Assembly: GCA_009695205.1 (NCBI GenBank)
Contig: SIBK01000032.1
Span: 1 to 46,603, forward strand
DNA length: 46,603 bases
Reading direction: 5' to 3'
Source of the DNA: Pedosphaera sp.
Lineage (GTDB): Bacteria > Verrucomicrobiota > Verrucomicrobiia > Limisphaerales > UBA9464
Shown here: one piece after another, positions 18,006 through 28,640 of the stretch
Numbering within the stretch: position 1 is the stretch's first letter
Layout of the letters: each line of letters begins with the position of its first letter
Made by a program: the position numbers and the translations under genes
The notes under the pieces: generated by a model
What the model was told of the DNA's origin: nothing
The model's database searches: none
Seen by the model: the letters and a program-made list of their open reading frames with translations, nothing else

Positions 18006-19161
18006 GCGCCCCGTCACCGCGGCAGAGGAAGCGGGATTGCTGGGCGTGTTCAGCAAGTCCTACCCAGCCGCAGCCAACTTTGAGGAAGCCGTGAAGGACG
18101 CACTTCAGGTCGTGCTTACGTCGCCGCAGTTCCTCTTCTTGATTGAAAACAGTGGCGGGCCGGAACCCGAACCGCTCGACAACTCTGAACTGGCTTCCAA
18201 GCTGTCTTGTTTCCTCTGGAATGGGCCGCCGGACGGGGCCTTGTCGAGGTTGGCCACGACAGGCGCGCTCCGCGGTCAATTGGATGCCGAAGTTGGACGG
18301 ATGATCGACGATCCGCGTTTCTCGTTGTTCATGGGCGAGTTCACGTCCCAATGGCTTGCCCTCGACAAGTTCAATCTCCTCGAACCCGACCGCAGCCGGT
18401 TTCCAAAGCTCACACGCGACACGCGCGCCCAGTTGCGGCAGGAGCCCGTCCAATTTCTGCAATACCTGATCCGTAGCAATCTTTCGGTGCGCAATCTCAT
18501 TGAATCCGATTTTGTGATGGCGAACGAGATCGTCGCCGCCTACTACGATCTGGGGGACCAGACAGAGAGTGGATTCCAATTTGTTCCACTGACACATGGC
18601 CGGCGCGAGTTGGGTGGCGTGCTCACGCAGGCAGCAATCATGGCCGGACTCTCCGACGGACGGGAATCGAACCCGGTCAAGCGCGGAGCGTGGCTGGCCC
18701 GCCGCATCATCGCCGAGCCTCCTGACGATCCTCCGCCCAACGTGCCCGTGCTCAAGGAAGACACTCGGGATCTCCCGCTTCGGCAGCGGCTCGAACGACA
18801 CCGCAATCAACCCGGTTGCGTCCGATGCCACTCAAAGATTGATCCGTGGGGGGGTCCCCTTCGAAGAGTTCGATGCGGGCGGGCGGCTGAAGCAGCAGGC
18901 CGCGGACGCCCGATCCACCCTGCCCGACAAGACGGACGTGGGGGGTGTCAACGACTTGAAACGTTATCTCGCGCACGACCGTATGGATCAGGTGGCCTTC
19001 AGTTTCCTCAAGCATTTGGCGACCTATGCGATCGGCCGAGCCTCATGTATTACGAGAACGACTTCCTAAGACAAAACAGTTCGAAGCTAAAGGCCGATGG
19101 CTACCGGATGCAGGACATGGTCCGGTTCGTGGTCGACAGTCCGTTGTTCCTCGAAAAATAG
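18006..19161 (+). pseudogene. DUF1592-family cytochrome gene, fragment 4: DUF1592, DUF1588 and DUF1585
   Basis: Starts with [23 protein letters not shown]1592 follows ([40 protein letters not shown]), then DUF1588 ([48 protein letters not shown]). In the DPWG motif a G7 run (18848-18854; six would keep frame) shifts the frame. [13 protein letters not shown] and [14 protein letters not shown] (DUF1585) are read one frame over, and a missing base near 19037 restores the first frame for [14 protein letters not shown] to the TAA-region stop at 19161. The CVRCH here is a second CxxCH. The protein's usual partner, DUF1552, follows intact at 19236. Confidence 0.8.
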
Positions 19162-19235
19162 AATTGCCCATACTATAACGATATGGGATATCGTATGAAT
19201 CAGTGGAGTAGACTAGCTGTTACGGGTAACGACCT

Positions 19236-20576
19236 ATGAGCACATCGCTTCGACTCGACCGCCGAGCATTTCTTAAGGGCTTGGGCGGTTCTGCCCTCGC
19301 GCTACCCGTCCTCGATGCGATGGGCGAGGCAGTGACCGACCCTATTCCGCGCCGCTTTTGCGCGCTGTACACGGCCAACGGCATGTCGTTGCCCAAGGTC
19401 GAGCATGGTCTGGAGGAGTGGAGCTGGTTCCCGGCTGCCGAGCGCAACGGGGAATACGTCTTTGGCAAGTCGACGGAGCCACTCGCTCCCTTCCGCAAAC
19501 AGCTCAGCTTCCTGGGCGGGTTGTATCATCCGAGCGGTCCGAAGAGCGACCCGCACGTTTGCTCCGACATGTGGCTTACGGGAGCTCCATTGCACAACCC
19601 GAAGCCAGGCACCTACAACTCGGTTGGGCTCGATCAGGTGGTCGCTCTGCACAGCAAACAATACTGCCGCCAACCTTCATTGGTTCTGTCCATCGACGCG
19701 GGGACGGGCTTCCTATCCCGGACGGGAACAATCTCATTCAGCGTCGAGGGGAGGCCGATTCCGGCGGAAAATAACCCCCGGCGCGTATTCGACCGCTTGT
19801 TCCGCGGCGACCGGGGATCCCTTGTTTCGGAGCGCGAACGGCTGCAGCGACGCATCAAATTGGTGGATGCAGTGGCCGAGAGCGCGCGCTCCCTCCAGCG
19901 GCAGCTTGGAACGGCCGACCGAGAACGGATGGATCAGTACCTAACCTCTTTGAATGAGGTGGAATCGCGGCTAATCGCATCCGAGCGCTGGATTGACGTT
20001 CCGCTGAAAAAGCAAGACTACTCCCACCTAAATTTGGATGTGACATCCGAGGGCGAACCAGCCGAATACTACCGCAACCTCTTCGATCTGATCGCCTTGG
20101 CTTTCGATGCAGACATTACGCGCTCGGTTGCTTTCATGCTGAGTCGCGAAGACGGCATGGGCATCAGCGATACATTTCCGCTCAAGCTTGGATTGAAACA
20201 TACGCACCACAGTCTTTCGCACGCCGGGGATAAGGATGGGCAATTGGAGTTTGCCAAGTACGATTTGTTTCTCAGCCGGCAGGTGGCGCATTTCCTCCAG
20301 CGTCTCACCGACTATCGAGATCGGAATGGCCCCGTACTCGACAACACCATCGTGCTGTTTGGTAGCGGCGCGAGCACGACGCATAATTCACGCAACCTGC
20401 CGACCCTGGTTGCCGGCGGCGCCGGTATGGGCCTAACGCATGGATCCTACTGGCGAAACGACGAAACGCGGATGTCCAACGTGTACCTCTCCATCCTGCG
20501 GTCGTTGGGCATCGACCGGGAATCGTTTGCCGACAGCACCAGTACGGTCAGCAACTCGATCTTCAGTCGCGGGTAG
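19236..20576 (+). CDS. DUF1552 secreted protein, Tat-exported
   Basis: 446 residues, intact. The N-terminus [20 protein letters not shown] is a twin-arginine signal (RRAFLK). DUF1552 features include [28 protein letters not shown], a conserved [32 protein letters not shown], and the C-terminal [20 protein letters not shown] then [13 protein letters not shown]. The last resembles the sulfatase-like core of the related DUF1501 family. In Planctomycetes and Verrucomicrobia this gene normally follows the DUF1592-type cytochrome gene, as here. Biochemical role is unknown; an extracytoplasmic function with the cytochrome partner is inferred. With that partner interrupted, it may be an orphan. Confidence 0.92.
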   Translation: MSTSLRLDRRAFLKGLGGSALALPVLDAMGEAVTDPIPRRFCALYTANGMSLPKVEHGLEEWSWFPAAERNGEYVFGKSTEPLAPFRKQLSFLGGLYHPSGPKSDPHVCSDMWLTGAPLHNPKPGTYNSVGLDQVVALHSKQYCRQPSLVLSIDAGTGFLSRTGTISFSVEGRPIPAENNPRRVFDRLFRGDRGSLVSERERLQRRIKLVDAVAESARSLQRQLGTADRERMDQYLTSLNEVESRLIASERWIDVPLKKQDYSHLNLDVTSEGEPAEYYRNLFDLIALAFDADITRSVAFMLSREDGMGISDTFPLKLGLKHTHHSLSHAGDKDGQLEFAKYDLFLSRQVAHFLQRLTDYRDRNGPVLDNTIVLFGSGASTTHNSRNLPTLVAGGAGMGLTHGSYWRNDETRMSNVYLSILRSLGIDRESFADSTSTVSNSIFSRG

Positions 20577-20760
20577 TGTCGCGGATCACTTAGATTCCAC
20601 GAGATTAGTCCTGGGCCTATATCATCGCCTCGGTGGATCAGGAGCTTCTCCGGCGCAACGAGTTTCTGCCGTACGATCGAGACAACAAGTTGAGCGGAGC
20701 ATTTTGCGACATCCTTCGGACGTCTGGAATCGAATCCCCGGCGCAACCCCCTCGAGATTC

Positions 20761-22932
20761 ATGAATCACTTTCCGGCCACTGCTTTCCTTGCTCTCGCCT
20801 TCGCGGCGCGGCTGGCCTGCGCCGTTGAACCGGTGAGCTTCAGCCGCGATGTGCTGCCGATACTCTCGGAGAATTGCCTGAGTTGTCACGGTCAGGATGA
20901 GAGCCATCGGAAGGCAAAACTGCGGTTGGATACCCGCGAAGGGGCCACTGCGGACAACAACGGCGTGCGGGCCGTGGTGCCGGGAAAGCCGGAGGTCAGT
21001 GAACTGCTGAAGCGCATCGGCTCCTCGGATGCCGACGAGGTGATGCCGACGCCCAAATCGCACAAGCTCCCGCTCAACACAGAGCAGGTGGAGGTGTTGT
21101 GTCGCTGGATCGCGGAGGGGGCGGTTTGGGGCAAACACTGGTCGTTTGAAAAGCCGGTCAAGGCAATGCTGCCGGGAAGTGCGTCGCATCCAGTGGATGC
21201 ATTCATCGGCGGGCGATTGAAAAAGGAAGGCGTGGGATGCGCTCCCGAGGCCGCGAAGCACACGCTCCTTCGCCGCGTCTCTTTCGACCTCACGGGCTTG
21301 CCGCCAACGTTGGAGGAAGTGGAGGCTTTTGAGAAAGACACTTCACCCGACGCCTTCTCCAAGGTGGTGAAGCGACTTCTCGACTCGCCGCACTTTGGCG
21401 AGCGCATGGCGATGTGGTGGCTCGACGCGGCGCGCTACGCCGACACGGACGGTTTTCAGCAGGACGCCGACCGCACGAACTGGCCGTGGCGCGACTGGGT
21501 GGTGGGCGCCTTCAACGCCAACCAGCGATTCGACGAGTTTACCATCGAGCAGTTCGCGAGCGATCTGCTGCCCGATGCCACGCCGGAGCAGAAGCTCGCG
21601 ACCTGTTTTCACCGCAACCACATGACGAACGGCGAGGGCGGCCGCGATCCCGAGGAGTCGCGTGTGGATTACGTCATTGACTGTCTGAACACCATCGGCA
21701 CCACATGGCTCGGTCTCACGCTCGGCTGCGCCCAGTGCCACTCGCACAAGTTCGATCCGATTTCGCACACAGATTATTATCGTCTCACCGCGTTCTTCAA
21801 CAGCATTGACGAGGACGGCAAGGCGGGCAACGAAGCGAAACCTTACCTCGCCTATAAATCGCCGCTCACGGAGCACGCCCTCGCCGATGCAGAGAGGGTC
21901 GTCGCGGAGCGCGCGCCGGCCGAAGCCCGCGCCCGCATCGACGCTGAGGGGCCGTTCGCCGCCTGGCTGAAAACCCGGGCGCAGGAGGTTCGCGGCGGTT
22001 TCTCCGCTTGGCATTTGCTTCAGCCTTCCGCGCTGGAGGCGAGCGAAGGCACGCGGCTCACTTCCGAGGCCGATGGCTCGGTGCAGGCCGGCGGGCCGCA
22101 TCCAAACCAGGATGACTATCGCTTCATCACAACTGTGCCGCTGCCTCGGCTAACGGGTTTGAGGCTCGAGGTGTTGCCGCTTGCATCGCACACCGACGGC
22201 AAGTTTTCGCAGGGCAAGTCGGGCGAGTTTATTTTAACGGACATCAAGGTGCAGGTGCGACGCCACGGCAGCTCGCAAATCCGGGACATTGGCGTGAATT
22301 CAGCGGTGGCGGATTTTTCGGCTCCCCAGAAGGGCGATAGAGCCTACGGCGACATCAAGGGTGTGCTCGACGACGATCCCCGCAACGGGTGGACCACCAA
22401 GGGGGCGCCGAACACCGCGCCGCACGTCGCCGTCTTCGCCCTCGCCGAGCCACTCACGCTCGAGCCCGACGAGGAACTCATGTTCGAACTCCGGCAGCGC
22501 TCGACCGATGGCGACGCCAACATCGGCCGCTTCCGGCTCTTCGCGAGCGATCAGCCGGGCGCCGCGCTCATCAAGGATCTCAAACGCCGCGGTCTGCTTG
22601 ACGAAACGCTTGTCATCTGGGGCGGCGAGTTCGGGCGGGGTGTGGCGGGTCAGGGCAAATGGGACAGCCCCGAAGCCGGCCGCGATCATCATCCGCGCTG
22701 CTTTACGGTGTGGTTGGCGGGGGGTGGGGTAAAGCCTGGCCTGACCTACGGCGCCACCGACGACTTCAGCTACAACGTCCAGGAGAATCCCGTTCATGTC
22801 CGCGACCTGCACGCCACGGTGATGCAGTTGCTTGGCATCGATCACGAGCGCTTCACCTACCGCTTCCAAGGCCTCGACTTCCGCCTCACCGGGGTCGAGC
22901 CGGCGCGTGTGGTGAAGGAGATCATCGCTTAG
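20761..22932 (+). CDS. Chimera: PSCyt1-DUF1549 protein fused in frame to DUF1501 C-terminus
   Basis: 723 residues from the ATG at 20761 (signal peptide [18 protein letters not shown]). PSCyt1 carries the heme-binding CLSCHG, then [12 protein letters not shown] and [17 protein letters not shown]1549 (PSCyt2) spans about 135-350 with [33 protein letters not shown] and [21 protein letters not shown] carbohydrate-binding-like insert follows (WHLLQPSAL to [15 protein letters not shown]). From about residue 602 the protein switches to [54 protein letters not shown] and [11 protein letters not shown], the final ~120 residues of a DUF1501 protein. The DUF1553 domain and most of DUF1501, normally the next gene, are absent. 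A deletion of about 2 kb joining the two genes in frame is inferred. Any activity of the fusion is unknown. Confidence 0.88.
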   Translation: MNHFPATAFLALAFAARLACAVEPVSFSRDVLPILSENCLSCHGQDESHRKAKLRLDTREGATADNNGVRAVVPGKPEVSELLKRIGSSDADEVMPTPKSHKLPLNTEQVEVLCRWIAEGAVWGKHWSFEKPVKAMLPGSASHPVDAFIGGRLKKEGVGCAPEAAKHTLLRRVSFDLTGLPPTLEEVEAFEKDTSPDAFSKVVKRLLDSPHFGERMAMWWLDAARYADTDGFQQDADRTNWPWRDWVVGAFNANQRFDEFTIEQFASDLLPDATPEQKLATCFHRNHMTNGEGGRDPEESRVDYVIDCLNTIGTTWLGLTLGCAQCHSHKFDPISHTDYYRLTAFFNSIDEDGKAGNEAKPYLAYKSPLTEHALADAERVVAERAPAEARARIDAEGPFAAWLKTRAQEVRGGFSAWHLLQPSALEASEGTRLTSEADGSVQAGGPHPNQDDYRFITTVPLPRLTGLRLEVLPLASHTDGKFSQGKSGEFILTDIKVQVRRHGSSQIRDIGVNSAVADFSAPQKGDRAYGDIKGVLDDDPRNGWTTKGAPNTAPHVAVFALAEPLTLEPDEELMFELRQRSTDGDANIGRFRLFASDQPGAALIKDLKRRGLLDETLVIWGGEFGRGVAGQGKWDSPEAGRDHHPRCFTVWLAGGGVKPGLTYGATDDFSYNVQENPVHVRDLHATVMQLLGIDHERFTYRFQGLDFRLTGVEPARVVKEIIA

Positions 22933-22999
22933 CGGCGGTATGACGAATCGCGGCCCATACTCTGTTCAAAGACTTGCAGGACGATCCGAAGGTGGGTCG

Positions 23000-24316
23000 T
23001 TACAGCTGAGGAACCGGTTTTCCTTGAGGCACGAGGGAGCCGTCGGTGAGTTGGCGTATCAGGCGTTGGCGCAGGGCGGTGGCTTCCTGGATGAGCTCCA
23101 CGTCTTCAAGTTCACCAAACAAGCCGCTCACGAGTTGGACTCGTGCCATCATGATTGCTTCCGGGGTGCTCCCCGGGTTTGGAGGCAGGGGTTCTTCCAG
23201 GGCGCGGAGCATTTTGGTGCGCATTTCGCGCGGTAATGAAGTTTCCAAGATTGACGCGCGCACCAGTTGACTGGCCTGCTGATTGGTAGAGAGGTGAGGC
23301 AATGCAATGCCGGCCAATGTTCCGCGATCCCAAACGTTCGTCAAAGCTGGGTTGCTCCAGGCATACGTCAGAACGGGCACGACGTTCTCACGCAAGGTTC
23401 GCCCCAGGTAGTCCAGTGCGTGGTGATCCATCTGACCGTCGGATCCGACCAGCAACTGAACGGCACCTGCGGTGAACGTTGGGTCGTCAAACATCTCCAG
23501 GACCCCGTAGAGGTAATCTTTGGCCCGTTTATCGACCGCGGCGCCGGTTTGGGGTTGAGGGGGTGCCATTAACAGTTCGTGGGTGGTTTGGAGAATCTCG
23601 GTGCGATGCGTCTCGCCGCTCATGTCTCGCAGGGTGTGCGCCAGGTAAGCCACTTCGAGTGCGCGACCGGTTCGTTGCAATTGTTCGAGCAGAATGTCCT
23701 CCGAGGTTTCGCCACCGATGGCGTGCAACACGTCAAACAAGCCGAGGCGCAGGGTCGGCGGAACGCCAAAGTCGAGGCTGGTTTTGCTGAGTCGGGATTC
23801 GCCCAATCGCCGTTCCCCGAACGTCAGTTGTTGCCACCACCGACGGCGGAGTCCGTTGTTTTCACCTGACGTGATTTCGGGCAGGGCGGCGGGCCGCCGG
23901 GCATCAGGCGTGTAATCAGCGTCTTCGAATCGGAGCAGGTAGGCTTGAATGGTGGGAAGCGCTGAGGCGCCCAAGGCCACCATCGCTTCAAAATGAATCA
24001 CGGCCTGCCGCTGAGCACGGATATCGGCAAAGCCGCCCCCGGCTTTCAGTTCAATGAGCTTTTGGAGAATCTCGGCGGCTGTGGGAGGCGCAGGGGGAGG
24101 CGCCTGGACGGTGACGGTCTTGATCACCACGTCCGGCGGACGGTTCCGGGCTTCTTCCAACGCCTTGGAGAGTTCTTCTTTCTCCTTCGCGAAACGCGCT
24201 TCGGCTTCTCCCAGAGAATTGTGGTACCGGTCCGCATCCGCCCGGCGCGCCCACACCAACATCGCCAAGCCCACCGCTGTTCCAGCCAGCAACAATAACA
24301 GCAGCATTCGCTTCAC
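23000..24316 (-). CDS. Membrane-anchored hypothetical protein with coiled coil and helical repeats
   Basis: 438 residues, family not recognised. Residues 4-23 are a membrane anchor or signal (MLLLLLLAGTAVGLAMLVWA), 34-57 a charged coiled coil (EAEARFAKEKEELSKALEEA), about 70-79 a Pro-rich linker (QAPPPAPPTA). The rest is almost all helical, with repeated short helices such as TLRLGLFDVLHAIGGETSED and LEVAYLAHTLRDMSGETHRT, giving a HEAT-like appearance. Probably exposed in the periplasm as a scaffold. It sits downstream of gnd on the same strand (83 bases apart) but has no obvious functional link. Confidence 0.75.
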   Translation of the reverse strand: MKRMLLLLLLAGTAVGLAMLVWARRADADRYHNSLGEAEARFAKEKEELSKALEEARNRPPDVVIKTVTVQAPPPAPPTAAEILQKLIELKAGGGFADIRAQRQAVIHFEAMVALGASALPTIQAYLLRFEDADYTPDARRPAALPEITSGENNGLRRRWWQQLTFGERRLGESRLSKTSLDFGVPPTLRLGLFDVLHAIGGETSEDILLEQLQRTGRALEVAYLAHTLRDMSGETHRTEILQTTHELLMAPPQPQTGAAVDKRAKDYLYGVLEMFDDPTFTAGAVQLLVGSDGQMDHHALDYLGRTLRENVVPVLTYAWSNPALTNVWDRGTLAGIALPHLSTNQQASQLVRASILETSLPREMRTKMLRALEEPLPPNPGSTPEAIMMARVQLVSGLFGELEDVELIQEATALRQRLIRQLTDGSLVPQGKPVPQL

Positions 24317-24399
24317 GACGTGGATAGACCCTTCTTCATGTCCCGTCCCGCATTCCTGCGGTCCAAAGGAACGAAATTAGTGATGTTGGTTTCGGACAC

Positions 24400-25854
24400 T
24401 CACGCGTTGTAGGTGGAGCTGGAAACCCGGCCTCCGTGGCCGGTCCAGTTCGTGTGGAAAAATTGACCGCGCGGTTGATCAATCCGCTCATAGGTATGGG
24501 CTCCGAAATAGTCCCGCTGTGCCTGGAGGAGGTTTGCCGGGAGACGGGCCGTTCGATACCCATCGAAAAAGCCGAGGGCGGTGCTGAACGCCGGAACGGG
24601 AATTCCCTTTTTCGCAGCCATCGAGACGACATTCCGCCAGCCCTTCTGGCATTTCCTGATCTCACCCCGGAAATAATCGTCGAGCAATAGGTTCGTGAGC
24701 TTCGGGTGGGCGTCGTAAGCCTCCTTGATCCGGCCGAGAAAGCGTGACCGGATGATGCATCCACCGCGCCACATCAGGGCGATTCCGCCGTAGTTCAAAT
24801 TCCAACGATACTCGGCCGCCGCCGCCCGCATGAGCATATAGCCTTGCGCATAGCTGACGATTTTCGATGCATATAAGGCGCACCGGATGTCCTCCACAAA
24901 CCGGGCCCGATCGGTCCGGATTGTTGGACGTGGACCCTTTAGCTTGCGGGCTGACTTCACACGCTCTTCCTTCATCGAACTGACGCAGCGGGAATAAACT
25001 GCCTCGGCGATCAGCGTCACCGGTTGCGCCAGCTCCGCCGCGTTCATCACAGTCCACTTGCCCGTCCCCTTCTGGCCTGCTGCGTCGAGGATTTTGTCCA
25101 CAAGGGGCTGCCCGTCTACGTCCTTAAACTTAAGAATGTCCCGCGTGATCTCCACGAGGAAGCTGTCAAGCTCCCCTTCGTTCCACGCGGAAAAGACGGC
25201 ATGCATCTCGTCGGCTGTCATCCCTAATCCATCCCGCATCAGGTGATACGCCTCGCCAATCAACTGCATGTCCCCGTACTCGATACCGTTGTGAATCATT
25301 TTCACATAGTGGCCCGCACCTCCTTCTCCCACCCAGTCGCAGCAGGGAACCCCGCCATCCACTTTGGCGGCGATTCCCTGAAAGATCGGTTTCACATCGG
25401 GCCACGCCGCCGGACTTCCACCCGGCATAATACTCGGTCCGTGCCGGGCACCCTCTTCGCCGCCGGAAACCCCGGTTCCCACAAAATGAATCCCCTGCGC
25501 CGCCAACGATGCCACCCGGCGGTTGGTATCGGTGAACAAGGAATTGCCACCGTCGATCACGATGTCGCCTGCTTCTAAGTGCGGTAGCAACTGATCGATG
25601 AATTCGTCCACGGGCGTCCCCGCTTTGACCATTAGCATCACGCGGCGGGGTTTCTTCAATGCCGCCACCAGCTCCGGAATGGAATGAGCGCCGACGACGC
25701 GGGTTCCCTTTGCCTCGTTGGCGAGAAAATCATCCACCTTGGAGACGGTCCGATTGTAGGCCACGACTGTGAAGCCGTGGTCATTCATGTTAAGGATTAA
25801 ATTCTGGCCCATCACGGCCAGGCCAATGAGTGCGATATCGCCCTGTGGTTGCAT
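24400..25854 (-). CDS. gnd: 6-phosphogluconate dehydrogenase, decarboxylating
   Basis: 484 residues from the ATG at 25854, a normal length for the long Gnd form; an in-frame ATG at 25977 would add an unconserved leader. The N-terminal Rossmann domain has IALIGLAVMGQNLILNMNDH and NRTVSK (NADP-binding region). The substrate loop is GVSGGEEGARHGPSIMPGG, and the catalytic Lys and Glu lie in HYVKMIHNGIEYGDMQLIGE. The C-terminal helical domain ends with QRDYFGAHTYERID. It oxidises 6-phosphogluconate to ribulose 5-phosphate and CO2 with production of NADPH in the oxidative pentose phosphate pathway, in the cytoplasm. All key segments are intact. Neighbours are not pentose-phosphate genes. Confidence 0.97.
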   Translation of the reverse strand: MQPQGDIALIGLAVMGQNLILNMNDHGFTVVAYNRTVSKVDDFLANEAKGTRVVGAHSIPELVAALKKPRRVMLMVKAGTPVDEFIDQLLPHLEAGDIVIDGGNSLFTDTNRRVASLAAQGIHFVGTGVSGGEEGARHGPSIMPGGSPAAWPDVKPIFQGIAAKVDGGVPCCDWVGEGGAGHYVKMIHNGIEYGDMQLIGEAYHLMRDGLGMTADEMHAVFSAWNEGELDSFLVEITRDILKFKDVDGQPLVDKILDAAGQKGTGKWTVMNAAELAQPVTLIAEAVYSRCVSSMKEERVKSARKLKGPRPTIRTDRARFVEDIRCALYASKIVSYAQGYMLMRAAAAEYRWNLNYGGIALMWRGGCIIRSRFLGRIKEAYDAHPKLTNLLLDDYFRGEIRKCQKGWRNVVSMAAKKGIPVPAFSTALGFFDGYRTARLPANLLQAQRDYFGAHTYERIDQPRGQFFHTNWTGHGGRVSSSTYNA

Positions 25855-26143
25855 GCTCGAAGGAAGTATCAAATGCGGTGCTCGAACCAAACCCCCGACG
25901 TTCGAAATGTGAACTCCGGGAGCCAGGAAGGTACCCACGGGCGCGAAACAGAAAAGCAGGATTTTGAGAACTTCCAACCATCCGCCGCATCCCGATGTTG
26001 TGGGTGTTGCTAGTTCGCACGACTCCCGATGTGCCGATTCTTCACGTATGCCAACAAGTGGGTGAAGCTCGGAACAACGCTGCGGAACAGCGCCAGAGAG
26101 TCACCCATGGCGGGAGCCATGGGAAAGCGTTCACTTGGAATGG

Positions 26144-27394
26144 CTACTCATATCGGAGGGACTCGATGGGATCCAGGTTGGCCGCCTTCCATGCGGGGTA
26201 GGTGCCGAAGACAATTCCGACCAGAGAACAGACGACTAAACCAATCAGAGCCCAATCCCAGGGGATAATCGGCGGAGTCTTCAAGGCCAATGCCCCCAGG
26301 TTGCCGGCTGCCACCCCGAGGAGCACTCCAGCGATTCCGCCGATCTCACAGAGCACAATCGCCTCAAAGATGAATTGAGTCATAATGTTCCGCTTCTTCG
26401 CCCCGACGGCGCGCCGGATACCGATCTCTCGCGTTCGCTCTGTGACGCTTACCAGCATGATGTTCATGATGCCAATGCCCGCGGCCAGGAGGGCGATGCT
26501 CGCAATGACACCTGCGCCGGTGCGGATCGCCAGCGTCAGGGCGCGAAACTGGCTGATAATCGAATCGTTTGAGACGATTTCGAAATCGTCCTTCTGACCC
26601 GGCGGCACTTTGCGCAGCGTCCGAAGTATCGCTCGTGCCTCCTCTACGGTATCGTCGAATCCCGCCTGATCCCGGGCTTGGATCTGGATTTGGATCGATC
26701 GCTCCCGGCCATATCGGTCCAGCGCCGTGGAAATCGGAATCGCCAAGAACGAATCCATGCTGCGACCGAACATCGAACCTTTGGCCTCCAGCACCCCGAC
26801 GACGGTATAGGCGATGCCCCGATACCGGACGGATTCGCCCACGGGGCTGCCGAAGGGGAACAGCTTCTTCGCAAGATCCGCCCCCAGCACGCAGAGCAGC
26901 CGGGAATTGTCCACGTCGCTTTCCGAAAAGGCCCGGCCTTCACTCACCGCAAGGTTCCGAGTTTCGAAGGCTTCCGGGGATAATCCCTGGAGCGGGATAT
27001 CTGGATTCGTCTTGGTGAAGCGAGAGGACGCTTCCCCGACATCGAGTTCAGCACTCACCCCGACCGCCTGCGCGAGTTTCAGACGCTCGGACAACTGACG
27101 TGCAACCGGAAGATAGAACCGCCGCCGCCGCCAATACTCTTGCTCCGTGTTGAAGTCGCCATCCACCTGGATCGTCGGGAATCGCTGCACCTGGAATGTA
27201 TGAGAACCCAGCTGCGCCAGTTGCTTCTCCAGATTCGTCTGCAATGCCCGCAACGCCGTCATTACCAGGATGATGGAAAAGACACCAATGAGCACTCCCA
27301 GCAGCGTGAGTGCGGAGCGAAGCTTGTGTGCAGCAACCGCTTGAACCGCCATCCGGACGCTTTCCCGAAATTCTGTTGCGAGAGGTAGGTTCAT
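26144..27394 (-). CDS. MacB-type ABC transporter permease (second of two)
   Basis: 416 residues with the MacB/FtsX layout: one N-terminal helix (LRSALTLLGVLIGVFSIILV), a large periplasmic MacB_PCD domain (about 45-270), then three C-terminal helices. The coupling region GIMNIMLVSVTERTREIGIR with RRAVGAKKRNI is the signature of the FtsX domain. It lies 22 bases after the other permease in the same operon. The two permeases are related but not identical, so a heterodimeric transporter served by the single ATPase at 28637 is likely. Substrate unknown; relatives export peptides, lipoproteins or macrolides by mechanotransmission. Confidence 0.92.
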   Translation of the reverse strand: MNLPLATEFRESVRMAVQAVAAHKLRSALTLLGVLIGVFSIILVMTALRALQTNLEKQLAQLGSHTFQVQRFPTIQVDGDFNTEQEYWRRRRFYLPVARQLSERLKLAQAVGVSAELDVGEASSRFTKTNPDIPLQGLSPEAFETRNLAVSEGRAFSESDVDNSRLLCVLGADLAKKLFPFGSPVGESVRYRGIAYTVVGVLEAKGSMFGRSMDSFLAIPISTALDRYGRERSIQIQIQARDQAGFDDTVEEARAILRTLRKVPPGQKDDFEIVSNDSIISQFRALTLAIRTGAGVIASIALLAAGIGIMNIMLVSVTERTREIGIRRAVGAKKRNIMTQFIFEAIVLCEIGGIAGVLLGVAAGNLGALALKTPPIIPWDWALIGLVVCSLVGIVFGTYPAWKAANLDPIESLRYE

Positions 27395-27416
27395 GGGATC
27401 ATCGCGTGACGTCGCG

Positions 27417-28640
27417 CTATTCGGCGCGAAGGGCTTCCACCGGATCTAACTTCGATGCCCGCCAAGCGGGAATGAATCCGGCTATAATGCCCGTCAACAC
27501 CGAGACTAGCAGGGCGATCGCCACCAACCACCAGGACATTTGAGCCGCCATGAACCGGTTGATGACAAGGGTCAGCGGCCAGGACACGAGGATGCCGAGG
27601 ATGCCGGCGAAAAGCGTGATGAGCGCCGCCTCCACGAGAAATTGCAGGAGGATGGACCGGCGCTTGGCGCCGATCGCCTTGCGAATCCCGATCTCCTTGG
27701 TTCGCTCCGCGACGCTTACGAACATGATGTTCATGATTCCAATGCCTCCGACAAACAGCGATAGGCTCGTGATGAAAAGACCGACGGCCGCAATCGTGCC
27801 GCCGACGGCGCGGAAGAAGTTTAAAAACGCCTCCTGCCGGTTGATCGCAAAATCGTCCGGCATGCCGGGTTCGATCCGCCGCAACTTCCGCATGATGCCG
27901 CGGAGTTCCTCCTCGGCGTCGTCAAGCCGGGTTGCATCCTTTGCCTTTACGAGGATGTGGTAATCCGGCCGTTCTTGAAAATCATTTTCGAATCGTGTGA
28001 CGGGGATGATCAGCTGGTTGTCCATGTTGAACCCGGTGAAAAATGTGCCCATCTTATCGATGACCCCCACCACTTCGTACTGGATGTCGTTCACTTTTAC
28101 ACGATGGCCCAACGGTGATTGATTTTGGAAAAAACGCTCCGCCAGATAGTTCCCGAGTACACAGACATTGCGCGCCGAACCGACCTCGGCCGCGTTGAAC
28201 CACCGTCCCTTCGCGATGGACAGCCCTCGGACATCAATGCTCCGGTCCGTATTGCCCATAATCCACACGCCGCGCGCCTTCTTTTTCTCGTAGGTGACCG
28301 TTCCGTTGAAGTCCGACTCGACACTCACCGCCGTCGCCAGCGTGACGACCCGTTCCAAGTCATGGGCGTTCTGCATCGTGAGTGGACGGCGGTTTCGGAC
28401 CACGCGCCAATCCTCGTTGCTGAACCAGGCGAACCTCTGGATAAACAGCGTGTCCGCGCCCATTGTGGCGACACTCCGCTGAAATGCGTTGTTCAATCCG
28501 TTGATGGCCGTGCCCATCAGCGTGACGGTGACAATTCCGATGATGACTCCGAGGGTGGTCAGCGCCGAGCGCAGCACGTTTGCACGCAGCGCCGTGAGGG
28601 CGATGAGGAACGATTCGCGAAGCTCCTCTGTCGTCGTCAT
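27417..28640 (-). CDS. MacB-type ABC transporter permease (first of two)
   Basis: 407 residues. N-terminal helix [20 protein letters not shown], a periplasmic MacB_PCD domain, then the FtsX domain with [20 protein letters not shown] and [20 protein letters not shown]. Three C-terminal membrane segments end at [15 protein letters not shown], a tail shared with its neighbour (PAWKAANLDPIESLR). Its ATG overlaps the stop of the ATPase gene as ATGA, so the two are translationally coupled. It works with the ATPase, the sister permease and the adaptor at 29415 as an inner-membrane exporter. Confidence 0.93.
   Translation of the reverse strand: MTTTEELRESFLIALTALRANVLRSALTTLGVIIGIVTVTLMGTAINGLNNAFQRSVATMGADTLFIQRFAWFSNEDWRVVRNRRPLTMQNAHDLERVVTLATAVSVESDFNGTVTYEKKKARGVWIMGNTDRSIDVRGLSIAKGRWFNAAEVGSARNVCVLGNYLAERFFQNQSPLGHRVKVNDIQYEVVGVIDKMGTFFTGFNMDNQLIIPVTRFENDFQERPDYHILVKAKDATRLDDAEEELRGIMRKLRRIEPGMPDDFAINRQEAFLNFFRAVGGTIAAVGLFITSLSLFVGGIGIMNIMFVSVAERTKEIGIRKAIGAKRRSILLQFLVEAALITLFAGILGILVSWPLTLVINRFMAAQMSWWLVAIALLVSVLTGIIAGFIPAWRASKLDPVEALRAE

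Noticed and set aside
17004..18831. Long minus-strand open frames (about 258 and 316 codons) opposite the DUF1592-family gene
   Set aside because: They are antisense to recognisable LamG, DUF1592 and DUF1588 motifs and have no family features of their own.
20600..20755. Possible integrase-core transposase relic upstream of the chimera ([16 protein letters not shown])
   Set aside because: The resemblance covers only about 15 residues and the continuation does not match the family, so I do not annotate it.
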